Origin: Helicobacter sp. TUL
Lineage (GTDB): Bacteria; Campylobacterota; Campylobacteria; Campylobacterales; Helicobacteraceae
Assembly (NCBI RefSeq): GCF_002287135.1
Contig: NZ_NESU01000002.1
Coordinates: forward strand, 141,778 to 205,777
DNA: 64,000 bases
Reading direction: 5' to 3'
The translations under genes and the position numbers were made by a program. Positions 17,096 to 24,615 of this stretch are shown here, piece after piece (position 1 is the stretch's first letter; each line of letters opens with the position of its first letter). The notes beneath the pieces are model-generated. The model had not been told where the DNA came from and searched no databases. It saw only the letters and a list, made by a program, of their open reading frames with translations.

Positions 17096-18010
17096 TTCTA
17101 TAACTCTCAAAGATTTTATTTATTTTGCTCATAATTTCCTTCTTATCAGGAACAGGAAATAAAATTATGTGAAATTTTATTCTATCGATATATGTAATTT
17201 TATTTGAAAGTTTTTTGATTTCCTCTGATATTTCATTCCCCTTTTCTTTATGAAAATTTTTTATTGTTGTTTTATAATCGTCGGTAATTTCCTCAATGTT
17301 TTTTGTATGGTCACAATTATAAATAATAGATATTGGCACATGTAAAATGCTTTTTAATTCATCAAGATTAATATTCCCATTAACAATTTGCTTGAAATTT
17401 GCCAATGTGCGTGTCTGAATGTTATGATGTTTTCCTAAATTATCTAATTCATGTGAATTTGCAATTATTCTAGCTTCATTACGCATAATTTCGTCGTCAC
17501 TTAGATGATCTTTTAGAGATTTTATAGCATTTCTTATAGCATCATCTAAGTTATCATACAACTTTGATTCTCCTAGCCACAAATGGCATTCTTGTTTTCT
17601 ATAGTTAAATGGGCGCTGTCAAATCCTAATGCTTCCACATTGCGATTTTGTTTATAAAAAATTTTAGGAACAATAGGTAGAGCATTGTAATATTCCCTCA
17701 TGATACCATGGAGGAAAATTTCTCCTATCTCTCCACTTCTTTCATTTATTCTTAGTTTTGAGATAGCTTTATCTAAAATTTCACCTTCATTGCCTGCTAA
17801 ACTTTGCCTTTCTTGTTCTGTTAGAGCGCATTCTTTTAAATTAGTAATAATAAAATTTTTAAAATTTTTCATTTTCCACTTTTTGCTTTCAAATTGATTT
17901 GAAATAGATAGTAAAAAATGATGATATTGATGACATAGAGTTTCATCTAAAAATATGACAAAATTATTAGCAGAATTTTTTACATAGGTATTTATCATTT
18001 CATTTTCCAT
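17085..18010 (-). pseudogene. hamA: Hachiman nuclease HamA (DUF1837), split by a frameshift
   Basis: Two overlapping frames together make one DUF1837-like protein of about 300 residues. The first (18010 to 17573) contains ERSGEIGEIFLHGIMREYYN and GFDSAHL; the second (17582 to 17085) opens with WLGESKLYDN. In the HamA PD-(D/E)XK fold the Asp after GF and the E-x-K of LGESK are the likely catalytic residues, so the active site is cut in two. The switch needed is minus one, near 17592-17599 (minus strand GAAAACAAGAATG), consistent with loss of one base. No long homopolymer is present, so simple phase variation or a classic slippery site is not evident. It starts 3 bases after the hsdR stop. Sequencing error cannot be excluded. 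Confidence 0.72.
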
Positions 18011-18013
18011 TTT

Positions 18014-20341
18014 TCACACCCCATATATTTCCCTCTGTAAATCCTCTATGCTCTCTTTTAGTGCAGAGATTCCGCCAAAGTCATTAATGATTTCTTGCAT
18101 AGAGCCAAGTGAGCTAAGCTCTAGCAAAGTGCTAATGTTGTCAAAGGCGTTGATTCCGTGTTTTTCATAATATCCTAGCAAAAACTCTATAAGTCTTATA
18201 GCTCTTTCTTTATGGAATCTTTGCAAAAAGCCACTTTTTCTCACGCTTATCACTCGCTCACTGCGTGATACTATCTCGCTACTAAAGCTAATATGCGCCA
18301 AAATATCATAAATATCGCAATCTTTTCGCTCAAAAATCTCTTGTAGATTCTCTAGCACTTCATCATCGATCCCCTCATTTTGGAGACTTTTTAAGAATGC
18401 TTGTCTATTTTTTGGCTCACTCCACATCGCCTTTAGTTTCTTTTCGTCATCATAATATGCACCAAGCTTGCCGATGAGAAATTCCAAAAACTCCTTTGTG
18501 CCTAGCGGTTTGCCATCTCCTCCTACATAACGCGTTTGTATATCTAGCACTTGTAGCTTGGTGCTTTTTAGGTGAATCACCACCTTTTGGCTTGGCGTTT
18601 CATCTGTTTTGTTTGATTGTTTGTTACTTTTGGTGCTTACAGGGAAACTAGTATCAGAATCTGTGTTACTCTCTTCATCTATGGCATTGCTTTCTCCATC
18701 CCATTTTGGATCATAAAAAAGCTTGGTCGCACCAAAAAAATCAAGTATTGTAAAAAAGTCTTTGCCCTCATACACTCTTGTGCCTCGCCCTATGATTTGC
18801 TTAAATTCAATCATTGATCCGATATTGGCAAGAAGCACGATATTTCGGACATTTTTAGCATCGACACCTGTTGTTAGCATTTTGGAGCTTGTGAGAATCA
18901 CAGGATAGCTTTTATCATTGTCTTGAAATTCTTTAAGATAGTTTAGTCCTATAGTCCCCTCATCGCTTGTAACTCTCACACAATAATCATCTCTTTTAAT
19001 CTTTTTGTGTGTGTCAATGGCGATTTTTATAGCACTTGCGTGGGCTTGATTGACACAAAAGATAATCGTTTTATCCATAGGATTGATAAGCTCTAGAATC
19101 TTTTTGGCGATAAATTCGTTGTATTTGGGTAGTGTGATCTCACGCTCAAATTTGATTGGCGCATAATGTCTGCTTTGTAGTTCGCCTTGCACAATGTCAT
19201 CGGGGTTGTATGTATAGCCATCGCTTAGAGTGGTGATGATACGCTTGACTTTATAAGGCGTGAGAAAGCCATCTTCTATCCCAGTTTTTAGGCTGTATTC
19301 ATACACAGCGTTACCAAAATATTTGTAAGTATCTACATTATCGCTTCGCTTTGGCGTGGCAGTAAGCCCCAAATGCACTGCACTTTCAAAATAATCTAGC
19401 ACAGCCCTCCAGCTCCCCTCTTGATTGGCTCCGCCTCTATGGCATTCATCTATGATAATAAGATCAAAGAAATCTTTTGGGTATTGCAAATACAACTTGC
19501 TTTCTTCTTTGTGTCTGTCTTGTTTGGCGTCTTCTTGAATATTCTCCTCACTGCTTAGGCTTTGATAGATACCAAAAAACACATCAGCACTTGTAGGCAC
19601 TTTGTCTTGATTTTTGCGTATCTCTCCTGCACTAATCTCTTTGCAATCCTCCTCTATGGGATTAAACTCATTTAAAGCTTGATTTCGCAGGGTAATGCGA
19701 TCACAAAGAAAGAGAATCTTCGGCTTTCTATTGGCATTATCAAGATTCCATTTGGATTGCAAGAGGCGATAGCAAAGTGCAAAGGCGATAGTTGTCTTGC
19801 CTGTGCCAGTGGCGAGGGTGAGCAAGATTCGCTTTTTGTTATTGATAAGGGCTTGTATCACTCTATCTAGTGCTATTTTTTGATAATAACGCAATGGCTT
19901 TTGTGGGATATGAAGTTCTTTTTGGGTTAGAAGTTTGTGTTGCCATTCCAAAAGGTTGCCAAAAATCCTATCAAAGAGAATCTGTGGGCTTGGAAACTCA
20001 TCTATATAGCGACCTTGTGAATCTAGTCTATCGTATTCATAAATGTCTATGCCATTTGTAGCATACACAAAACGCACACCAAGAATCTCGCCATATTCTA
20101 TGGCTTGAGATAATCCATCTAGTGAATCTTTGCCAAGCCTTTTTGCTTCGATAATAGCTAGATTGTTGTTTTGGAAGCACAGCAAATAATCAGCAAATTT
20201 TCTAACACCCCTTTTGCCTCCAAGCAGTTTTCTACCATCGGTAAAATAATATTCACGCTTGATAAAATCCTCGCTCCAGCTAGAATCTTTGAGTTTGGTA
20301 TCGATAAATTTGATTCTTGTATCCGTTTCCCCTAGTGGCAT
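18014..20341 (-). CDS. hsdR: Type I restriction endonuclease subunit R
   Basis: This 775-residue protein opens the defence operon. The N-terminal nuclease domain has ADYLLCF followed by IIEAKR (the D...ExK site). The helicase core has Walker A ATGTGKT, motif II IIDECHR and motif III LTATPKR, with IGRGTRV as motif VI. The C-terminal third carries an EcoEI-type domain that docks to the methylase. It translocates DNA and cuts when HsdS target sites are unmethylated. The ATG at 20341 has GGAGG upstream and a TATAAT box about 25 bases away. The gene order hsdR-hamAB-hsdS-rhuM-hsdM is unusual because accessory genes separate R from S and M. Confidence 0.95.
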   Translation of the reverse strand: MPLGETDTRIKFIDTKLKDSSWSEDFIKREYYFTDGRKLLGGKRGVRKFADYLLCFQNNNLAIIEAKRLGKDSLDGLSQAIEYGEILGVRFVYATNGIDIYEYDRLDSQGRYIDEFPSPQILFDRIFGNLLEWQHKLLTQKELHIPQKPLRYYQKIALDRVIQALINNKKRILLTLATGTGKTTIAFALCYRLLQSKWNLDNANRKPKILFLCDRITLRNQALNEFNPIEEDCKEISAGEIRKNQDKVPTSADVFFGIYQSLSSEENIQEDAKQDRHKEESKLYLQYPKDFFDLIIIDECHRGGANQEGSWRAVLDYFESAVHLGLTATPKRSDNVDTYKYFGNAVYEYSLKTGIEDGFLTPYKVKRIITTLSDGYTYNPDDIVQGELQSRHYAPIKFEREITLPKYNEFIAKKILELINPMDKTIIFCVNQAHASAIKIAIDTHKKIKRDDYCVRVTSDEGTIGLNYLKEFQDNDKSYPVILTSSKMLTTGVDAKNVRNIVLLANIGSMIEFKQIIGRGTRVYEGKDFFTILDFFGATKLFYDPKWDGESNAIDEESNTDSDTSFPVSTKSNKQSNKTDETPSQKVVIHLKSTKLQVLDIQTRYVGGDGKPLGTKEFLEFLIGKLGAYYDDEKKLKAMWSEPKNRQAFLKSLQNEGIDDEVLENLQEIFERKDCDIYDILAHISFSSEIVSRSERVISVRKSGFLQRFHKERAIRLIEFLLGYYEKHGINAFDNISTLLELSSLGSMQEIINDFGGISALKESIEDLQREIYGV

Positions 20342-20364
20342 TCATACCCTCCATAAAAATACAC

Positions 20365-20370
20365 ATTATA
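20365..20370 (-). promoter_or_regulatory. -10 box of the hsdR-headed defence operon
   Basis: A perfect TATAAT on the minus strand lies 24 bases upstream of the hsdR start. No clear -35 is seen, which is usual for Helicobacter housekeeping promoters. It is the only obvious promoter reading into hsdR. Confidence 0.55.
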
Positions 20371-20438
20371 ATCGGTTTCTTGGCATTTGTCTATATGAAT
20401 TTACGCGGATTGATTTGTATCTAAGAAATGTATAAATA

Positions 20439-20526
20439 TGGCAGAGAGGAAGGGATTCGAACCCTCGAAGGCTTGCACCTTACACGCGTTCCAGGCGTGC
20501 TCCTTCAACCACTCGGACACCTCTCT
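20439..20526 (-). tRNA. tRNA-Ser (anticodon GGA)
   Basis: An 88-base cloverleaf can be drawn on the minus strand. The acceptor stem AGAGAGG pairs with CCTCTCT, followed by discriminator G and an encoded CCA. The anticodon stem CACGC/GCGTG encloses the loop CTGGAAC, giving anticodon GGA (serine UCC/UCU). A long variable arm, typical of class II serine tRNAs, and the T-loop TTCGAAT are present. It separates aroE from the hsdR operon. Confidence 0.95.
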
Positions 20527-20537
20527 ATAAAGAGTGT

Positions 20538-20543
20538 ATTATA
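20538..20543 (-). promoter_or_regulatory. -10 box for tRNA-Ser
   Basis: A TATAAT on the minus strand (context AAGTATAATACAC) lies 11 bases upstream of the mature tRNA 5' end, close enough to give a very short leader. Confidence 0.55.
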
Positions 20544-20573
20544 CTTGTTCTCATCTTCAAAAAGCCTTAGATT

Positions 20574-21362
20574 CTATAATCCAAGGGCATTCATACATGT
20601 AAGTGCGTCTTTGGTGCTAATAGCCCCAAAGCTAAAAAACTCACTGCTAAGTGCTGCTTGATTGATAAGCATTTGTGCGCCATCGGAGGTTTGCAAACCA
20701 AGATCTTTGGCGAGTTTTAAAAATGGTGTCTGCCTGCCATAAATAAGATCAAAGCCATAGCGTGCTTGAGAGAGAATGGCGCGCAAAAGCGTCTCTTGCA
20801 GTGGCAAGAGTTCATCATTTAGCCCGGCTGGAGTCGTATTTATCACGATATCATAGGGCTTAGTAGAGTGGAAATTTTGGGGTGTAAAACACACAAAACC
20901 ATTGCGCGCAAAGTCTTCTAAGCGCGTTTTGGAGCGATTGATGATGTGTGTGGTGATACCATTTTGTCGCAAGATAAAGGCTAAAGCCTTTGCCGAACCA
21001 CCTGCACCAAGAATCAGTGCATTACGCAGATTCCATTCTTGCACACACATAAAAAAGCCTTGCGCATCGGTATTATAACCAATGATTTTCTCTCCCTCAC
21101 GCACCCAAGTATTCACAGCCCCAATTTCTTTGGCAATCCCTCGCACCTCGTGGCTTTGGGCAAATGCCACTTCTTTAAAAGGCACGGTAATATTTGCCCC
21201 TTGGAGTTTAAGCATACTAAATGTAGCACCAAGCTCATCAGGGATTTTTAGTAAATATCTCCCATAGCGCGCCTCAAATCCTAAAGACATAAAAGTAGTA
21301 TTGTGTAAAAGAGGGGATTTTGAGTGCGCGATAGGGTTACCAAAAACACAAAATTGTTGCAT
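20574..21362 (-). CDS. aroE: Shikimate dehydrogenase
   Basis: This 262-residue NADP-dependent enzyme reduces 3-dehydroshikimate. The substrate-binding motifs FGNPIAHSKSP and GANITVPFKE (catalytic Lys) are at the N-terminus; NADP-binding LILGAGGSAKALAF and the closing DGAQMLINQAALS block follow. The start chosen is the ATG at 21362, which overlaps the SH3 gene's stop (TAATG); the frame is open further upstream but only within the SH3 gene. The same two-gene arrangement is HP1249-HP1250 in H. pylori. Confidence 0.95.
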   Translation of the reverse strand: MQQFCVFGNPIAHSKSPLLHNTTFMSLGFEARYGRYLLKIPDELGATFSMLKLQGANITVPFKEVAFAQSHEVRGIAKEIGAVNTWVREGEKIIGYNTDAQGFFMCVQEWNLRNALILGAGGSAKALAFILRQNGITTHIINRSKTRLEDFARNGFVCFTPQNFHSTKPYDIVINTTPAGLNDELLPLQETLLRAILSQARYGFDLIYGRQTPFLKLAKDLGLQTSDGAQMLINQAALSSEFFSFGAISTKDALTCMNALGL

Positions 21363-22204
21363 TATTTGCTCAAAAGGCGAGATGCAATATAGCCTTCTCG
21401 TCCATTGTCTAAAAGGATTTTGCTCCATTCGCCATCATCTTGGAGGACTTGCACGCTTTGACCAAGTTTAAGTGTCGTAATCACTGGTGCATCGGAGCTA
21501 GGAAGTGCACGAATGTTAGCGGACTTGACGATAACTTCAGGCATAGTATTTTTGGATATGACATTTGTATTTTGTGCGTTTTCTTGTGGGGGATTAGTGC
21601 TAAGCAAGTATGAAGCGATATAGCCACGAATCTTAGAATCTACCTCCACTTCACTCCACTCACTTTCTGGAATATTTTGCACTAAGAGTAGTTGTTGCCC
21701 CGCATATGCCTTGTATAGAATCTCACTATTTATATTTGGCAGTGCGCGAATATTAGCACTACGCACATGCACATACCGAATCTGTGGGGTATCAAAGATT
21801 TGAGGTATTTGTTGTGGCGCTTGGGGTAGCGTATCTTGTGTGTCTGTATTTGCTTGTGATGGTGCTTGGTCTTGTGCAATCTCTTGAGTTGTTTGAGGGG
21901 TTTCAACCGCTATAGTTTGTGTAGCTTGAGGGGTTGGGGGTTCTTTGGTGGGTTGTGTCAAGATGACTTCTGGTTGTGCATTATGTGTTTGTGCTGGAGC
22001 AGTAGATGATGTTGTATGTGTATTTTGAGAATCTGTATCTACTGCGTTTTGTGCGGATTGTGATTTGTTGTCTTTATATTGTGCGTATAAATATGACAAT
22101 TTTTTTTCATTAAGTTCTGCAAATATCACAAAATACAAAAAAATTCCCAATATCACGATAAGAATGGGGATAGAATAGAGTTTTACAATAGATTTTAATG
22201 ACAT
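21362..22204 (-). CDS. Membrane-anchored protein with two SH3-type domains
   Basis: This 280-residue protein has one N-terminal transmembrane helix (about 8-28: YSIPILIVILGIFLYFVIFA), a long Pro/Gln/Thr/Ala-rich linker (about 45-145), then two bacterial SH3 domains with the hallmark SANIRALPNINSEI and SANIRALPSSDAPV, each with W-S and GYIASYLL / GYIASRLL endings. The duplicated SH3 pair suggests periplasmic binding to peptidoglycan or peptides. It corresponds by position to HP1250. Function is not established. Confidence 0.85.
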   Translation of the reverse strand: MSLKSIVKLYSIPILIVILGIFLYFVIFAELNEKKLSYLYAQYKDNKSQSAQNAVDTDSQNTHTTSSTAPAQTHNAQPEVILTQPTKEPPTPQATQTIAVETPQTTQEIAQDQAPSQANTDTQDTLPQAPQQIPQIFDTPQIRYVHVRSANIRALPNINSEILYKAYAGQQLLLVQNIPESEWSEVEVDSKIRGYIASYLLSTNPPQENAQNTNVISKNTMPEVIVKSANIRALPSSDAPVITTLKLGQSVQVLQDDGEWSKILLDNGREGYIASRLLSK

Positions 22205-22217
22205 ATATGCTCCATAA

Positions 22218-23201
22218 TTATTGTAATTTCACTCCGCTGCTAGAATCTATATATCCTAGCACATAACCCCCACTTTTGCCTACCACAAGATCGACATCCT
22301 TTGGATCTACTATAAAAATCATTCCAACACCCATATTAAAAGTCCTAAAACATTCTGCTTCATCGACATATTGACGCATTAAATCAAAAATTGGCGGTGT
22401 TTTAAGAGCACTTTTTTGGATACAAGCACCTAATCCATGAGGAATCGCGCGAGGGAGATTCTCTATAATCCCACCACCTGTAATATGTGCAAGTGCTTTG
22501 ATATGGTTTTTTAGTGCCAAAAAGGTTTTGACATAAATAGCAGTAGGTGTAAGGAGCGTTTGTGCGAGTGGCAGACCTTCAAAGAGTGAATCTAATGTAA
22601 GATTAGCGCGCTCTAGGACTTTTCGCACTAGCGAATAGCCATTAGAATGCAAACCACTAGAAGGTAGGGCTATAAGCACATCTCCCTCTTTTAGTTTTGT
22701 TTGGCGTTGCAAATCCTCTTGTTCTGCAATCCCTACGGCAAATCCGGCAAGATCAAAGTCTTTTTTGGCATACATACCAGGCATTTCAGCACTCTCTCCA
22801 CCTATAAGCGCACATTGTGCGAGTTTGCAGCCTTCTACAATGCCTTGTATGACACGCAACGCATTTGCTTTATCAAGCTTGCCTGTAGCGTAGTAATCAA
22901 GAAAAAATATCGGTGTAGCAAAGTTGCAAATAAGATCATTCACACACATTGCGACAAGATCAATACCCACATTCTCCAAAATATCTGAATCTATGGCAAG
23001 GCGTAGTTTTGTCCCTACGCCATCGGTAGCGCCTAAAATCACAGGTTGCTTATATCCGCTAGGCATAGCATATGCACCAGCAAAAGAACCAATCCCACCG
23101 ATAACATTTGTATCAAATGTGCTTTGAACTAAGGGCTTTAGTCCATCTACAAGGGCATTACCCTCGTCTATATCTACTCCAGAATCTTTATAACTTAGCA
23201 T
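22218..23201 (-). CDS. purM: Phosphoribosylformylglycinamidine cyclo-ligase (AIR synthetase)
   Basis: This 327-residue enzyme makes aminoimidazole ribotide in de novo purine synthesis. Family motifs include SYKDSGVDIDEGNALV at the N-terminus, GATDGVGTKLRLA, MCVNDLICN, LIGGESAEMPGMY and ITGGGIIENLPRAIP. Most of the purine pathway is absent from H. pylori, so its presence points to a different Helicobacter. It precedes the SH3 gene and aroE on the same strand with a 13-base gap. Confidence 0.95.
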   Translation of the reverse strand: MLSYKDSGVDIDEGNALVDGLKPLVQSTFDTNVIGGIGSFAGAYAMPSGYKQPVILGATDGVGTKLRLAIDSDILENVGIDLVAMCVNDLICNFATPIFFLDYYATGKLDKANALRVIQGIVEGCKLAQCALIGGESAEMPGMYAKKDFDLAGFAVGIAEQEDLQRQTKLKEGDVLIALPSSGLHSNGYSLVRKVLERANLTLDSLFEGLPLAQTLLTPTAIYVKTFLALKNHIKALAHITGGGIIENLPRAIPHGLGACIQKSALKTPPIFDLMRQYVDEAECFRTFNMGVGMIFIVDPKDVDLVVGKSGGYVLGYIDSSSGVKLQ

Positions 23202-23272
23202 AAATGCTCCATAAAAAATTTGGCGTATTGTATAGTATAGAAACTTTGCATAAGATTATGTATAAGCTCACA

Positions 23273-23980
23273 CTACTTACTTTTATCTGTCTTGCAAAGA
23301 ATCTTGCCAAAAAGTATAAGCCAACGCACAACTCCATACACAACATAAAGACTAATGAGTATGCAAAGTGCCTCTGAAGGATAAACAAAAATAACACCAA
23401 GTAAGATCACAAGAACAATAAATGCCTTAAGATTCCAGTGCATTTTTTTAAAGCTTGGGTAACGAATATTGCTTACCATTAAGATTCCAACAATAAATGC
23501 ACACAGCAAGAGGGGCAACATCGAAGCAGAAAAAATAGAATATTCCAAATCTACTAGAATCCAAAGCACGACAAAAATTGCAGCTGATGGAATGGGTAAA
23601 CCTATGAAAAAATGTGGCTCATCTGAAGTAGTGATATTAAATCGTGCCAAGCGAATTGCACCAAAAATCACAAAAAGCGCAGGGACAACTTCACCAAGTC
23701 GCCCATATGATTCTCCTACATAAAAAAACAATAACATAGCGGGTGCTACACCAAATGCCACAACATCAGCAAGTGAATCAAACTCTACACCAAATTTACT
23801 AGAGGTATTAGTAAGTCGTGCTACGCGCCCATCAAGTCCATCTAAAATCATGGAAATGACAATAAACCAACACGCAAGTGCAAAATTATTGTGTGAAGAG
23901 GCAATGATGCTTAAAATGCCTAAAAAAATGCTACCAGCGGTAAAGAGATTCGGTAGTATGAAAAGCGGACTTATTTTCAT
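23273..23980 (-). CDS. pssA: CDP-diacylglycerol-serine O-phosphatidyltransferase
   Basis: This 235-residue integral membrane enzyme makes phosphatidylserine, the precursor of phosphatidylethanolamine. The CDP-alcohol phosphotransferase motif is complete: DG-x2-AR-x8-G-x3-D-x3-D in the segment from DGRVARL to FDSLAD. It has about six to eight hydrophobic helices. Its start overlaps the stop of the PSD-like gene by four bases. The order pssA, psd-like, ftsH, prmA, cheY equals HP1071-HP1067. Confidence 0.93.
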   Translation of the reverse strand: MKISPLFILPNLFTAGSIFLGILSIIASSHNNFALACWFIVISMILDGLDGRVARLTNTSSKFGVEFDSLADVVAFGVAPAMLLFFYVGESYGRLGEVVPALFVIFGAIRLARFNITTSDEPHFFIGLPIPSAAIFVVLWILVDLEYSIFSASMLPLLLCAFIVGILMVSNIRYPSFKKMHWNLKAFIVLVILLGVIFVYPSEALCILISLYVVYGVVRWLILFGKILCKTDKSK

Positions 23981-24588
23981 TGATTGTATCCTATGATACT
24001 TTCATATCCATAGACCTTATCTCCCACACTCACTTTTATATTAAATGTTTTTGGAAGATATATCTTGGTAAAGCCTATTTTCATGTAACCACAGCGATCA
24101 CCCACAGCGAGATTTGAGGTAGCATATATGCGTGAAGTATCTAATAGTTGAGGGAAAAAGTCTATACGATATATGTCATTGCGTTCTTGCCAAGATAGGC
24201 TAAAAGATGCGTTAAGCATATGCTTTTTATCGTTATTACTAAAATAGAGATTAAGTCCATTTTTGCATTGCAAATTTGCGCTAAGAATATCCATAGGAGC
24301 TCGTATTACACCTATGTCATAGCATCGAGTTTGAATCTCCACACACACGCTATCTTCAAGAATATCGATATTTTTCACAACGCCATCTATTGGTGCTGCA
24401 AAACTCGTAGAATCTACATCCGCGATCCTTTCGGGATTGCGAAACATATATAACCAAAATGCCAAGCCAAGCAACATAACAAAGGTGATAAACCCAAGAT
24501 CAAGATATGCACTGATTAAAAAAATAATTGCCCACACAATCGCGCCAAACCAACCTTCTTTGGCTATTATTTGTATGTTTGCGTTCAT
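23977..24588 (-). CDS. Phosphatidylserine decarboxylase-related protein lacking the catalytic serine
   Basis: This 203-residue protein has one or two N-terminal membrane segments (about 13-47), FRNPER, then SFAAPIDGVVKNI, which match the small (archaeal-type) PSD family. In active PSD the proenzyme cleaves at a GS within a block like IRFGSRVDVYLP to form the pyruvoyl cofactor. Here the aligned block is MKIGFTKIYLP (about 169-179): the Ser is a Phe, so self-processing looks impossible. It is coupled to pssA and occupies the HP1070 position. A scaffold or regulatory role for PssA is possible; a separate active Psd would be expected elsewhere. Confidence 0.75.
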   Translation of the reverse strand: MNANIQIIAKEGWFGAIVWAIIFLISAYLDLGFITFVMLLGLAFWLYMFRNPERIADVDSTSFAAPIDGVVKNIDILEDSVCVEIQTRCYDIGVIRAPMDILSANLQCKNGLNLYFSNNDKKHMLNASFSLSWQERNDIYRIDFFPQLLDTSRIYATSNLAVGDRCGYMKIGFTKIYLPKTFNIKVSVGDKVYGYESIIGYNQ

Positions 24589-24615
24589 CTTTCCTCCTTT
24601 AGTGCCTTAATATTC

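Noticed and set aside
17573..17582. Programmed -1 frameshifting in hamA
   Set aside because: There is no X-XXY-YYZ slippery heptamer and no clear downstream stem-loop; a plain indel is simpler, although not proven.
20439..20526. tRNA-Ser as the attachment site of a genomic island containing the RM/Hachiman genes
   Set aside because: No integrase, and no repeat of the tRNA 3' end was noticed at the far side of the defence operon near 10900.
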